From assembly GCA_002370555.1 (NCBI GenBank), contig AP014718.1:3658001-3722000 (forward strand): a stretch of DNA of 64,000 nucleotides, written 5' to 3'. A model generated the notes under the pieces. The model saw nothing but the letters and a program-made list of their open reading frames with translations, did no database searches and was not told the origin of the DNA. Origin of the DNA: Arthrobacter sp. Hiyo4 (GTDB lineage: Bacteria > Actinomycetota > Actinomycetes > Actinomycetales > Micrococcaceae). Every line of letters begins with the position of its first letter. Position 1 is the first letter of the stretch. This document shows, piece by piece, positions 26,197-36,329 of the stretch. The position numbers and the translations under genes are program-made.

Positions 26197-27856
26197 ATGT
26201 CCAAAACAACCGCTGTGCGTGCCGCCGGCGAAACCCTGACGCAACGTCAGATCGTCACCGTGATGGTGGGGCTCATGCTGGGCATGTTCCTGGCATCCCT
26301 GGACCAGACCATCGTGTCCACCTCCATCTACACCATCGCCAACGACCTCGACGGGCTGTCCCTCCAGGCGTGGGCCACCACCGCCTACCTCATCACCTCC
26401 ACCGTCAGCACGCCGCTGTACGGCAAGCTGAGCGACATTTTCGGCCGCCGCCCGCTGTACCTGACCGCCATTGCGATCTTCCTGGCCGGCTCGCTCTACG
26501 CCGGCTCAGTGCATTCCATGACGGAACTGGCCATCGCCCGCGGCGTCCAGGGCCTGGGCGCCGGTGGCCTGCTGGCCCTCGCGCTGACCATCATCGGCGA
26601 CATCGCGTCCCTTAAGGACCGTTCCAAATACCAGGGCTACTTCATGTCCGTGTTCGGCATCTCCTCCGTGCTCGGGCCCGTGGTGGGCGGCGCGTTCGCC
26701 GGCTCGGCCAACATCCTGGGCTTTGACGGCTGGCGCTGGGTGTTCTTCATCAACCTGCCCATCGGCCTTGCGGCCCTGGCTGTGGTGTTTATGTTCCTGC
26801 ACCTGCCGGCCAAGCACGTGAAGCAGAAGATCGACTACTTCGGCGCAGCCGCCATCACGCTCGCTATCGTCCCGCTGCTCCTGGTGGCGGAACAGGGCCG
26901 CAGCTGGGGCTTTGCGTCGCTGAACTCCTTCCTTTGCTACGGACTGGGAGCGGTCGGCATCATCTGGTTCCTGCTGGCTGAAAAGCGCGCCGGCGACTAC
27001 GCCCTGATCCCGCTCCGGCTCTTCCGGAACGCTACTTTTGGCCTTTCCTCGCTGCTGAATTTCATCATCGGCATCGGCATGTTCGGGCCATCGCCATGCT
27101 GCCCATGTACCTGCAGCTGGTCAAAGGGCTCACGCCCACCGAAGCCGGCCTGATGATGATCACCTTCACCCTCGGCATCCTGACCGGTTCCATCACCGCT
27201 GGCCGCACCATTTCGGCGTCGGGCACGTACCGGATCTTCCCCATCATGGGCACCGCCATCCTGACCGCTGCGGCGCTGGTAATGGGCCTGTCCCTGGGCG
27301 TGGACACGGGCCTCTGGGTTCCCGGGGTGATCGCGGTGTTCTTCGGCATGGGCTGGGTTTCTGCATGCAGCCGCTCACCCTGGCCATGCAGGTGTCCGTG
27401 CCGCCGAAGGACATGGGCGTGGGCACGTCCTCCGCCGCGTTCTTCCGTTCCATGGGCGGCGCGGTGGGCACGGCCGTGTTCATCTCCATGCTGTTCAGCG
27501 TGGCCGCGGGCCGGATCGCGGACGGCATGAAGTCGGCCATGGGAAGTGCCGACTACCAGGCCGTCCTCAAGGACCCTGCCGTCGCCGGGAACCCGGCCAA
27601 CGCCAAGCTCTACGAGTTCTTCCAGAACGGCGCATCGAACGATTCGCTGAACGATACCAGCTGGCTCCACTCCGCCAACAGCGTGCTCACCCGGCCCATC
27701 ACGGAGGGCTTCGCGTACGCGATCGACACCGTGATGCTCACGGCCGCCGTGCTCACTGGCGTCGCCTTCCTCATCAGTTTCGCGCTGCCGAACAAGAAGC
27801 TGACCGACCCGAAGGTTGCCCCGCGGGCAGACACAGCTGCGGTGGCGGCGCACTAA
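26197..27856 (+). CDS. DHA2-family (14 TM) multidrug efflux MFS transporter, two frameshifts
   Basis: About 553 residues when joined. Motif C-like start GLMLGMFLASLDQTIVSTSI, motif A YGKLSDIFGRRPLYLTAIAI, then a 14-segment layout like EmrB/QacA drug:proton antiporters. A long periplasmic/outer loop (SAMGSADYQAVLKDPAVAGN) precedes the last segment, as in that family. Bases are missing near 27087 (after IGIGMFG, continuing AIAMLPMYLQLVKGLTPTEA) and near 27353 (before FCMQPLTLAMQVSVPPKDMG). GGAG precedes ATG 26197. A MarR-type operator in the promoter suggests induction by substrate. Confidence 0.82.
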
Positions 27857-27874
27857 GGCCGCTGCCCTGCACAG

Positions 27875-27919
27875 AGGACGACGACGGCGGAACACCCCAC
27901 CGTCGTCGTCCTTCTGTTT
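27875..27919 (+). terminator. Rho-independent terminator of the drug exporter
   Basis: Perfect 13-base arms AGGACGACGACGG (27875-27887) and CCGTCGTCGTCCT (27900-27912), 12-base loop, then TTCTGTTT. It starts 18 bases after the exporter stop. Confidence 0.85.
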
Positions 27920-27928
27920 CGGATCAGC

Positions 27929-29269
27929 ATGCCCACCGTCAAGGAGCAGACCACCGCCAAGATCCCGCAGCGGGTGATCTGGCTGGCACTCGCCGGCGCG
28001 GTGGGCGGCTTCCTGTTCGGCTTCGACTCCTCTGTGGTGAACGGTGCAGTGGACGCCATCAAGGACGAGTTCGCGCTCTCCGAGGCCGTCACCGGCTTTG
28101 CCGTGGCTATCGCCCTGCTGGGCTGCGCGGCAGGAGCGTTCCTCGCCGGCAAAGTCGCCGACCGGTACGGCCGCATCCCCGCCATGAAGCTCGGCGCGCT
28201 GCTGTTCCTGGTCAGCGCCATCGGAACCGGCTTCGTGTTCGGCCTCTGGGACCTGATCTTCTGGCGCCTCGAGGGCGGCCTGGGCATCGGCCTGGCCTCG
28301 GTGATCGCACCCGCGTATATTTCCGAGATTTCCCCGCGGCAGGTCCGGGGCCGGCTGGCGTCGCTGCAGCAACTGGCCATCACCACCGGTATCTTCGCCG
28401 CGCTCCTGTCCGACGCACTCTTCGCCACCACCGCCGGCGGCGCTGACCAGGCCTTCTGGCTGGGCCTGGAAGCCTGGCGTTGGATGTTCCTCGCCGCAGC
28501 GCTCCCCGCCGTGGTTTACGGCTGGATCGCCTACACCCTCCCGGATTCCCCGCGGTTCCTGGTGTTCCAGGGCAAGGAAGACGAAGCCCGCAAGGTGTTC
28601 GACTCCATCGCCCCGTCCGAGGACACCGACCGGCACATCCGCGAGATCCAGGACGCGATCGAAGAGGACAAGCTGTCCGGCCAGAAAGGCTCGCTCCGTG
28701 GCAAGACGTTCGGCCTGCAGGCAGTGGTCTAGGTGGGCACCGTCCTCTCGGTCCTGCAGCAGTTCGTCGGCATCAACGTGATCTTCTACTACTCCACGAC
28801 GCTGTGGAAGGCCGTCGGTTTCCAGGAGAAGGACTCGCTCACCATCTCGGTGGCAACCTCCATCACCAACATCCTGGTGACGGTGGTGGCCATCGCCCTG
28901 GTGGACCGGATCGGCCGCCGGCCCATCCTGCTGGCCGGTTCGATCGGCATGGCTGTTTCGCTGGGCACCTTGGCGCTGGCGTTCTCCTCGGCCGTGGGCT
29001 CAGGCTCAGAGATCTCCCTGCCGGGTGCCTGGGGTCCGGTGGCCCTCGTGGCGGCCAACATCTTTGTGGTCAGCTTCGGCGCGTCCTGGGGCCCGCTGGT
29101 CCGGGTTCTCCTTGGCGAGATCTTCCCGTCCCGGATCCGCGCCCGCGCCTTGGGCCTGGCCGCGGCGGCGTCGTTCTTCTTTGTGATGTTCAAGGTGCCG
29201 GAGACCAATGGCATGTCCCTGGAGCAGGCCGAGACGCTGTTTGTGCCCAAGGGCTCCAAAAAGGCCTGA
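27929..29269 (+). pseudogene. Sugar-porter MFS transporter, nonsense codon and missing segment
   Basis: Relatives have about 480 residues; here 446 codons. The reading frame is otherwise continuous: [20 protein letters not shown], motif A VADRYGRIPAMKLG, the sugar-porter PESP-like TLPDSPRFLVFQGKEDEARK, LSVLQQFVGINVIFYYSTTL and PSRIRARALGLAAAA, ending FKVPETNGMSLEQAETLF. Codon 28730-28732 is TAG where the family has Trp (VVWxG). Near 29165 LGLAAAA jumps directly to SFFFVMFKVPET, omitting about 36 residues that form membrane segment 11 and part of 12. The TAG could be an error; the clean in-frame loss is harder to dismiss. Probably non-functional as printed. Confidence 0.75.
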
Positions 29270-29279
29270 CGCCCCGGGG

Positions 29280-29801
29280 TCAGAGGGTGAGCTTCATGCC
29301 CTCATGGCTGGCCTCAAAGCCGAGGCGTTCGTAGAACCGGTGGGCCACCGTCCGGGTCTTGTGTGTGGTCAGCTGCATCAGCGTGCAGCCGCGACGCCGG
29401 GACTCCTCGATGGCCCACTGCGCCATCACATTTCCCAGGCCTTGGCCACGCAGGCTCCCTGCCACGCGGACCGCCTCAAGCTGCGAGCGCCACGAACCCT
29501 GCCGCGACATGCCGGGCAGGAAACTCAGCTGGAAGGTGGCCACGACCGGGCCGTCGGCTGCCCCGATCGGGACGTGCTCCCCCACCACGAGCAGGTGGCA
29601 GGGGTCGGCGTCGATCGCTTCGAAGGCCCTCACGTAGGGCGCCATGTCCTGGTTCTGTTCGCGGCTGGCACCAAGGGCATCGTCGGCCAGCAGCGCCACA
29701 ATGGCGGGCAGGTCCGCAGACCTGGCGTGCCTGAGGCGGAAGGTTCCGCCGTCGACGTCGGCGGTCAGCAAGGTGGTCAGGGCGCCGGGGGTCGTCGTCA
29801 T
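29280..29801 (-). CDS. GNAT-family N-acetyltransferase
   Basis: 173 residues from ATG 29801 (a TTG six codons upstream is an alternative). The acetyl-CoA binding segment reads [20 protein letters not shown], followed by [20 protein letters not shown] and the C-terminal [20 protein letters not shown], a standard GNAT fold. The substrate is unknown; antibiotics and small amines are common for such stand-alone proteins. Intact. A nested palindromic repeat lies directly upstream. Confidence 0.8.
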   Translation of the reverse strand: MTTTPGALTTLLTADVDGGTFRLRHARSADLPAIVALLADDALGASREQNQDMAPYVRAFEAIDADPCHLLVVGEHVPIGAADGPVVATFQLSFLPGMSRQGSWRSQLEAVRVAGSLRGQGLGNVMAQWAIEESRRRGCTLMQLTTHKTRTVAHRFYERLGFEASHEGMKLTL

Positions 29802-29840
29802 CTCCCCAGCATTCCACAAGGCTTACGAACCTATCCCCCG

Positions 29841-29934
29841 GACCCTCTCTCACTTTCGGTGCCTTAAACGCCAACGCTCTCTCATCCAGGTGAGAGAGCG
29901 TTGGCCAAAAACCCGCAGGAAGTGAGAGAGGGTC
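29841..29934. repeat. Nested palindromic intergenic repeat, copy 1
   Basis: Outer perfect arms of 15 bases: GACCCTCTCTCACTT (29841-29855) and AAGTGAGAGAGGGTC (29920-29934). Inside them a second perfect pair, GCCAACGCTCTCTCA (29870-29884) and TGAGAGAGCGTTGGC (29891-29905), with a 6-base loop. Copy 2 at 40949-41059 has the same order and spacing of motifs. The right end overlaps the mtlD stop codon, so it may also end mtl transcription. Confidence 0.8.
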
Positions 29935-31094
29935 AGGCCGGGGCCTTCGCCCCTTCCGCCTGGCGTTCCTCCACCAGTGTGGACACCGCCGCGAACAGCG
30001 GGTGCTCCGGCGCCAGCCCCGTGATCCTTGCCGTGGCGTCGGCCGGTGAGGAGGATGCCAGGATCTGCGCGAGCTCGGCGGCCTCGGCGTCGGCGGGGTC
30101 GGTGAATCGCAGGGCCGCGGCAATGGCGCCCAGGAGCGCCTCCGGCACGATCCCGCGTTCGGCCAGCTCAGCGGCTGGGCCGATGAACCGTTCGTGCCGG
30201 CTGAGCTTGCGCATGGGGCACGCCCCACGCGGTTCACGGTGTCCGGCAGGTGCGGGTTGGAGAACCGGACCAGGATCTTCTGGACGTAGGCTTCCTGCTC
30301 GTCGTTGTTGAAGCCGTGCTTGGCCACAAGGAGCTGCTTGGTTTCCTCCAGGACCGCCCGGACATCCTCTGCAACGTCCTGGTCGGCCATGGCCTCGGAG
30401 ATCTTTTCCAGCCCGGCCTCAAAGCCGAAGTACGCAGCGGAGGCGTGACCCGTATTCACGGTGAAGAGCTTCCGCTCGATGTAGGGCGACAGCTCGTCCA
30501 CAAAGGTTGCGCCTGGGATGACCGGCGCAGCATCGCCAAACGCTGTCCGGTCGATGACCCATTCGTAGAACGTCTCAACGGTCACATCCAGGCCCTGCCC
30601 GGCGCCTGGTTGGGCACGATCCGGTCCACCGCGGTGTTCGCAAAAACCGCCGCGTCGTCCAGGGAGCCGGCGGCGTCGTCCCAGAGCCCGGCGACTTCGG
30701 CCCGCAGGATGTCCGTGGCGTTGATGGCGTTCTCGCAGGCCATGACCTGCAGCGGCGCCAGCCCGGCAGCCCGCGCGGCGATGCCCTTGGTGATGGCGGG
30801 TGCGACGAACTTCAGGATGTGCGGCCCCACGGCGGTGGTGACGATATCCGCCGTCGCGATTTCCCGCACCAGCGCCGCTTCCTGCGTGCCGGAGTTCAGC
30901 GCGCGGAAGTTGTCCACCGTCCGGATGGTGGGGTTCTCCCCCACCTCGTGGACGTTGTACCTGTCTGCTGCCGCGAGCTGGTCGATGAGTGCGTCCGCGA
31001 CATCCGCGAAGACCACCTCATAACCGGCCTGGTGCAGCAGCAGCCCCACGAAGCCGCGGCCGATGTTCCCGGCTCCGAAATGTACCGCCTTCAC
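29933..31094 (-). CDS. mtlD: Mannitol-1-phosphate 5-dehydrogenase, two frameshifts
   Basis: About 387 residues when joined, the MtlD norm. It oxidises mannitol-1-phosphate to fructose-6-phosphate with NAD. Rossmann start [20 protein letters not shown], then [17 protein letters not shown], the catalytic region VDRIVPNQ..., [40 protein letters not shown] and a helical C-terminus. Bases are missing near 30597 ([13 protein letters not shown]) and near 30222 (before [14 protein letters not shown]). GTG 31094 shares one base with the mtlA stop (TAGTG), so the genes are coupled. Lies downstream of the mannitol PTS permease, which makes its substrate. Confidence 0.9.
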
Positions 31095-33151
31095 TATGCG
31101 TTCACCTTTCCGAAGAGTTCCAGGACTTCCTCAACGGACGTGGCCGCTTCCAGCTGGGCCACCTGGGCATTGTTGGTGAAGACCTTCGCGATGGAGGACA
31201 GGATGTGGAGGTGTTCGTTGTTGATGCCGGCCACGCCCACCACGAACTTGACCTGCATGCCGTTCCAGTCGATGCCGTCCGGGTAGCGGATCACGGACAC
31301 CGCGGACTTCAGGATGTGGTCCTTGGCGGCGTTGGTGCCGTGCGGGATGGCCAGGAAGCTGCCCATGTAGGTGGACACGGATTCCTCGCGCTCGTGCATG
31401 GCCGCCAGGTAGCCCTCGTCCACGGCGCCGCGGGCCAGGAGCAGCTGGCCTGCTTCGTCGATGGCCGCGTCGCGGGTGGTGGCGGTGCCGTTGAGGATGA
31501 CGCTCTCGGCCACGAGGATGTCGGACGGCGCCGCCGCCTCCGCAGCCCCGGCCGGTGCCGCACCACTGGCGGCGGCAGGTGCCGCATCCACCGGAACAGC
31601 GGCAACGTGTGCGCCGTGGCCGGCGGCACCGGCGGCGGCAGCACCGGCGTCGGGCGTTGCGCCTTCGGTGTTGTGCTCCTTGACCAGTTCAACAATCTCG
31701 TCGTACCGCGGGCTGTTCATGAAGTTATCCACGGAGAAGTGCGCGGCGCTGGAGGTGACGGGCTTGGCGCGTTCGGTCAGGTCCTGGTGGGTGATGACAA
31801 CGTCGTACATGTCGCTGAGGTTGGCGATCGCGGCATTGGTGACCTTGACGTCCGGGAAGCCGGCAGCCTTGATCTTGTTCCGCAGCACCGAGGCGCCCAT
31901 GGCACTGGAGCCCATGCCGGCGTCGCAGGCGAACACGATGTTCTTGATGGGGCCGGCCAGGACAGCCGTGCCCACGCCTGCACCGGCGCCGGTCAGCGCC
32001 GAGGAGACGGAGCTCTTTTTGCCCTTCATCGCTTCCATCTTGGACGTGGCATCACCCAGGTCCACCTCGTCGCTGTGCTTGGTGGTCTTCAGGATCACCG
32101 AGGCCACCAGGAAGGAGACCGTCATGGCGAGCACCACCGCGAGGATCACCCCGACGTAGCTGTCACGGGAGGTCTGGGCGAGCACGGCGATGATCGAACC
32201 AGGCGCTGCCGGCGCAACGAGGCCGGAGCCGGTAATTGCCAGGGTGGCGATACCCGTCATGCCGCCGGCGATCGCGGCCAGGATCAGCAGCGGGCGCATC
32301 AGGACGTACGGGAAGTAGATTTCGTGGATGCCGCCGAAGAAGTGGATGATCGCTGCGCCGGAGGCCGAGCCCTTGGCCAGACCCTTCCCGAAGAACATGT
32401 ACGCGAGCAGGATGCCCATGCCGGGGCCGGGGTTGGCTTCGAGCAGGAACAGGATGGACTTGCCCTGCTCCAGCGACTGCTGAATGCCCAGCGGGGTCAG
32501 CACGCCGTGGTTAATGGCGTTGTTCAGGAACAGCACCTTGGCGGGCTCGATGAAAATACTGGTGAGCGGCAGCAGGCCGTTGTTGACCAGGAACTGGACC
32601 ACATTGCCGGCGGCCGTGCTGAAGGCCTGGACCAGCGGGGAGATGCCGTAGAAGCCCAGCATCGCCAGCAGCGCGCCCCAGATACCGGCCGAGAAGTTGT
32701 TGACCAGCATCTCGAAGCCCGGGCGGATCTTGCCCTCCCACAGGAGGTCGATCTTCTTCATGGTCCAGCCGCCCAGGGGGCCCATGATCATGGCGCCGAT
32801 GAACATTGGGATGCCGGCGCCCACAATGACGCCCATGGTGCCGATGGCTCCCACCACGCCGCCTCGGACGTCGTAGACCATCCGGCCGCCGGTGTAGGCG
32901 ATCAGGAGCGGCAGCAAGTAGGTGATCATGGGGCCAACGAGGCCCACATTGGGCACTCCCTCGGCGTTGGTGCCGAAGCCGCCCAAGGCCGGCACCGGGA
33001 TCCAGCCCTTCTCAATGAACAGGGCAGTGATGAGGCCCCACGCGATAAACGCGCCGATATTGGGCATGATCATGCCGGACAGGAACGTCCCGAACTTCTG
33101 GACGTGAACCCGCAGGCTGGTGCGGGGTTTCGCAACTGTCTCTGTTGCCAT
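31094..33151 (-). CDS. mtlA: PTS mannitol transporter, EIICBA fusion
   Basis: 685 residues, intact. EIIC covers about residues 1-345 ([40 protein letters not shown]). EIIB is near 395-480 with the phospho-cysteine in [20 protein letters not shown]. After an Ala/Pro/Gly-rich linker comes EIIA near 540-685 with phospho-histidine in [13 protein letters not shown]. It imports and phosphorylates mannitol at the membrane, taking phosphate from HPr (ptsH, 35856). Start ATG 33151; 49 bases separate it from the end of the tetR gene on the same strand. mtlA-mtlD form one operon with tetR. Confidence 0.93.
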   Translation of the reverse strand: MATETVAKPRTSLRVHVQKFGTFLSGMIMPNIGAFIAWGLITALFIEKGWIPVPALGGFGTNAEGVPNVGLVGPMITYLLPLLIAYTGGRMVYDVRGGVVGAIGTMGVIVGAGIPMFIGAMIMGPLGGWTMKKIDLLWEGKIRPGFEMLVNNFSAGIWGALLAMLGFYGISPLVQAFSTAAGNVVQFLVNNGLLPLTSIFIEPAKVLFLNNAINHGVLTPLGIQQSLEQGKSILFLLEANPGPGMGILLAYMFFGKGLAKGSASGAAIIHFFGGIHEIYFPYVLMRPLLILAAIAGGMTGIATLAITGSGLVAPAAPGSIIAVLAQTSRDSYVGVILAVVLAMTVSFLVASVILKTTKHSDEVDLGDATSKMEAMKGKKSSVSSALTGAGAGVGTAVLAGPIKNIVFACDAGMGSSAMGASVLRNKIKAAGFPDVKVTNAAIANLSDMYDVVITHQDLTERAKPVTSSAAHFSVDNFMNSPRYDEIVELVKEHNTEGATPDAGAAAAGAAGHGAHVAAVPVDAAPAAASGAAPAGAAEAAAPSDILVAESVILNGTATTRDAAIDEAGQLLLARGAVDEGYLAAMHEREESVSTYMGSFLAIPHGTNAAKDHILKSAVSVIRYPDGIDWNGMQVKFVVGVAGINNEHLHILSSIAKVFTNNAQVAQLEAATSVEEVLELFGKVNA

Positions 33152-33200
33152 GTGCTTTCCTAACCGTCATTCCTGCTGCAGCGCAGGATGGGTCCGATAC

Positions 33201-33927
33201 TTACGACGACGTGCTGGTGGAGATACGGTGAAGCCATTCGAGGAACAGTTTGAGTTCCGAGCTTGAAAGCTGGTCTGAGTGCGAAGCCTGAAGTGCGGCA
33301 TTCAGGGCAATAGCTGCCACCACCACCGAGGACTTGCCGGAGTCTTCCCGCGCGGCCCTTCGGCTTCTGCCGCAGACACCGCAAAGATCATGGCGTCCCG
33401 GGTCATGGTGGACAGTTCAAGGTTCCGTTCGGCGGCGGGTTCCGCAATCAGCATCAGGGTCACACCCACGTTGGCGGCCAGGATGGACCTGGCTGCTTCG
33501 CGCGGCTGGACGTTCAGCTGGCCCGCTGCCGCTGCCTTGTTCAGCATCTCCTCCATGAGCGCCTCGGCATCGGCAACGATGGCGGGGCGGCTTTCCGGGC
33601 GGATATTGCCGAACATCACCAGGTACAGTTCCGGCTGCTTGAGCCCGAACTGGACGTGGTTGTCCCACATCCGCCGGACGTCTTCCAGCGGATTTCCGGA
33701 CGGGGCGAAGTCCCTCTCGCCCGCAACATACTCTTCAAAGCCGGCGGCGACGACGGCGTCGAAAAGACCTTCTTTGTCACCGAAGTGGTGGTAGAGCGTG
33801 GGTGCCGTGACCCCTGCCAGCTGCGTGATCTGGCGGGTGGAGACGGCTGATCCCGCGGAATTTGCCAGCAATTCGGCCGCTGCACGCAACAGACGCATTT
33901 TGGGGGAAGCTGGCCATCCAAACTCAT
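33201..33927 (-). CDS. TetR-family regulator of the PTS/mannitol locus, frameshifted
   Basis: About 242 residues when joined. HTH LANSAGSAVSTRQITQLAGV and TAPTLYHHFGDKEGLFDAVV, then a helical sensing domain. A base is missing near 33905 in the CCCCC after MSLDGQLP, bringing in [13 protein letters not shown]. Another is missing near 33358; restoring it gives AAREDSGKSSVVVAAIALNA and the end ELKLFLEWLHRISTSTSS with TAA at 33201. It heads the minus operon tetR-mtlA-mtlD and is divergent from ptsI. A perfect palindrome 19 bases upstream of its ATG is the natural operator for control in both directions. Confidence 0.8.
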
Positions 33928-33945
33928 AGCCGCTACCCTATCACC

Positions 33946-33960
33946 TATAGCATTGCTATA
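33946..33960. promoter_or_regulatory. TetR operator candidate between tetR and ptsI
   Basis: TATAGCA-T-TGCTATA, a perfect 15-base palindrome, lies 19 bases upstream of the tetR ATG and 128 bases upstream of the ptsI GTG. Position and symmetry fit autoregulation. Confidence 0.65.
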
Positions 33961-33974
33961 TGAACTGAATCACA
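33959..33974. promoter_or_regulatory. CRP/GlxR-type site between tetR and ptsI
   Basis: TATGAACTGAATCACA fits TGTGA-N6-TCACA at 9 of 10 positions and overlaps the end of the TetR palindrome by two bases, so the two proteins could compete or cooperate. Confidence 0.5.
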
Positions 33975-34087
33975 TACAATTTTTTCAGGCACGTTTCCGC
34001 CCTCGCACATAGTGGTCGCGGCGGCCCTGGCATGGCGCCAGGATAACCTTGGCGGGCCTGGCTACCGGCAGAGAATGAGGACCTTCA

Positions 34088-35772
34088 GTGCAGACCTTTC
34101 CAGGAGTTGGCGTCAGCCCCGGCCGCATCATCGGAACCGTCCGGCAGATGCCCAAACCGATCAGCGAACCCCCGCAGGCGAGCAGCTGTCCGGCGGTACG
34201 TCCGCCGAGGAAGCCACTGCCGCGCTTAAGGCAGCCTCTCAATCCGTCCACGATGAACTGAAGGCCCGGGCCGCGCACGCCACCGGAGACGGCAAAGCAG
34301 TCCTGGAAGCCACGGCACTGATGGCCAAGGACACCATGCTGATAAAGGGCGCGGCCAAGCTCGTTGCCCGCGGCCTCTCGAGCGAGCGCGCCATCTGGGA
34401 ATCCGGTTCCTCTGTCGCGGAGATGCTCCATAACCTGGGCGGCTACATGGCCGAACGCGCCACCGACGTCCTGGACGTCCGCGCCCGGATCGTGGCGGAA
34501 CTCCGCGGCGTCCCTGCGCCCGGTATCCCTACCTCCAGCACGCCCTTCATCCTGGTCGCCGAGGACCTGGCACCGGCCGACACCGCAACCCTGGACCCCA
34601 ACAAGGTCCTGGCACTCGTTACAGCCGGCGGCGGCCCGCAGTCCCACACGGCTATCATCGCGCGGTCGCTTGGCCTGCCGGCCGTCGTGGCTGCCGTAGG
34701 AGTGGACGAACTCGCCGACGGTACCGAAGTGTACGTTGACGGCGCCTCAGGCAGCATCACCGCCGATCCCGATGACTCGCTCCGTGCCGCGGCGGACGCG
34801 TGGGCGGCCACGGCGTCCCTGCTGGCCGAGTTCAGCGGCACGGGCACGACGGCGGACGGCCACCTGGTGCCGCTGCTCGCCAATGTGGGCGGCGGCAAGG
34901 ACGCCGAGGCGGCCGCCAAGCTGGGCGCCCAGGGCGTGGGCCTTTTCCGCACCGAATTCTGCTTCCTCGAACGGGACACAGAGCCCAGCGTGGAGGAACA
35001 GGCCGCGGCCTACAAGAGCGTTTTTGATGCGTTCCCGGGCAAGAAAGTGGTGCTGCGCACGCTCGACGCCGGCGCCGACAAGCCCCTTCCGTTCCTGACC
35101 GACTCCACGGAGCCAAACCCGGCCCTTGGCGTCCGCGGCTACCGCACCGATTTCACCACGCCCGGCGTGCTGGACCGCCAGCTGGAAGCCATCGCCCTGG
35201 CCGAGCAGCAGTCCGAAGCGGACGTGTGGGTCATGGCGCCGATGATCTCGACGGCGGAAGAGGCGGCCCGCTTCGCCTCGATGTGCGCCGACGCCGGCAT
35301 CAAGACGCCCGGTGTGATGGTGGAAGTCCCGTCCGCCGCGCTCACCGCCGAGGCCATCCTGCGCGAGGTGGGTTTCGCGAGCCTGGGCACCAACGACCTC
35401 ACGCAATACGCCATGGCGGCCGACCGTCAGCTGGGCCCGCTCGCCGGGCTGAACACGCCGTGGCAGCCCGCCGTGCTGCGCCTCGTGGGATTGACGGTGG
35501 AAGGCTCCCACGCGGAGGGCCACAACAAACCCGTGGGCGTCTGCGGTGAGGCGGCCGCTGACCCGGCCCTCGCCGTCGTACTTACCGGGCTGGGCGTCAC
35601 CACGCTGTCCATGACCGCGCGGTCCCTGGCCGCCGTGGCCGCGGTGCTGAAGACCGTCACGCTGGCCGAGGCGCAGCAGCTGGCCAAGCTGGCCCTGTCC
35701 GCGCCCAGCGCCACCGAAGCCAAGGCCTGGGTACGGGAAAAACTGCCCATCCTCGAAGAACTCGGCCTCTGA
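34088..35772 (+). CDS. ptsI: PTS enzyme I (PEP-protein phosphotransferase), frameshifted
   Basis: About 561 residues when joined, normal for EI. The GTG at 34088, after GAGGA at 34077-34081, gives the correct start QTFPGVGVSPGRIIGTVRQM. One C is missing from the run at 34171-34175, after which PAGEQLS continues in the next frame. The phospho-histidine is in GGPQSHTAIIARSLGLPAVV; the PEP-binding barrel includes GVGLFRTEFCFLERD, RTLDAGADKPLPFL, LGVRGYR and EVPSAALTAEAI with LGTNDLTQYAMAADRQLGPL. It transfers phosphate from PEP to HPr in the cytoplasm and is the first enzyme for the mannitol PTS across the divergent promoter. Confidence 0.92.
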
Positions 35773-35855
35773 GCACACGCCCTTTAGCCAACCGCCTGCA
35801 ACCACCCACCCCCGCCCCCTAGCCAGATACCACGAAGCACCCACCAGGAGGAACA

Positions 35856-36134
35856 ATGCCCGAACGCATCGCCACCATCGCCAGCCGCTCCGGCCTGCAC
35901 GCCCGCCCTGCCGCACTGTTTGCCGAAGCCGCCGGAGACGTGGGAGTGGAGGTCACCATTGCCATGCAGGGCGACCCCGAGGACGAAGCACTGGACGCAT
36001 CCAGCATCCTGTCGCTGATGACCCTGGGCGCCGCCAAGGGCGATGTTGTGGTGCTCCGGGCTGAAGGTGACGGCGCCGACGCGGCACTGGATTCCCTGGT
36101 TAAGCTCCTGGAAACGGACCTCGACGCCGAATAG
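35856..36134 (+). CDS. ptsH: HPr phosphocarrier
   Basis: 92 residues, intact. The active-site histidine sits in RSGLHARPAALFAEAA, and the second conserved part is DASSILSLMTLGAAKGDVVV, with the Ser-46-equivalent in SSILSLM. It accepts phosphate from enzyme I and passes it to EIIA domains such as that of MtlA. CAGGAGG just before ATG 35856 is a strong ribosome site. It lies 83 bases after ptsI and is probably co-transcribed. No HPr kinase is visible in the window. Confidence 0.93.
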   Translation: MPERIATIASRSGLHARPAALFAEAAGDVGVEVTIAMQGDPEDEALDASSILSLMTLGAAKGDVVVLRAEGDGADAALDSLVKLLETDLDAE

Positions 36135-36155
36135 CTCCTGCTTCGCCGTTTCGAT

Positions 36156-36203
36156 GGTTCCCTGCCGGGTCGACGCTCGCAACCATCTTGCGGGCAGGGA
36201 ACC
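36156..36203 (+). terminator. Hairpin downstream of ptsH
   Basis: Perfect 11-base arms GGTTCCCTGCC (36156-36166) and GGCAGGGAACC (36193-36203), with flanking TTCGA/TCGAA extending the pairing imperfectly, 22 bases past the HPr stop. There is no T-run; it is followed by a second structured stretch at 36234-36308. Confidence 0.5.
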
Positions 36204-36233
36204 CTCGAACGAGTTCCGCCGCGGACTCCAAAC

Positions 36234-36308
36234 GTGAGATCTCGGCCTTTAGAAGCCCCAAAAAGCGCTGAGACCTCACCCTTGAAAGCGCCCGCGTCGT
36301 GTGAGGTC
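36234..36308. repeat. Second structured intergenic stretch after ptsH
   Basis: GTGAGATCTCGGC (36234-36246) pairs with GCTGAGACCTCAC (36267-36279) at 11 of 13 positions, and GACCTCAC (36272-36279) can alternatively pair with GTGAGGTC (36301-36308). The order GTGAG...GCG...TTTTTGG...CTTCTAAA on the minus strand recalls the nested repeats at 29841 and 40949; relationship unproven. Confidence 0.4.
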
Positions 36309-36329
36309 GGCGCGGGTTAGGCTTCTGGC

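Noticed and set aside
30989..33163. Open frame of 724 codons on the plus strand opposite mtlA
   Set aside because: Mirror frame of the intact mtlA gene, with biased composition and no motif.
34747..35916. Open frame of 389 codons opposite ptsI
   Set aside because: Gly/Arg-rich shadow of the enzyme I gene.
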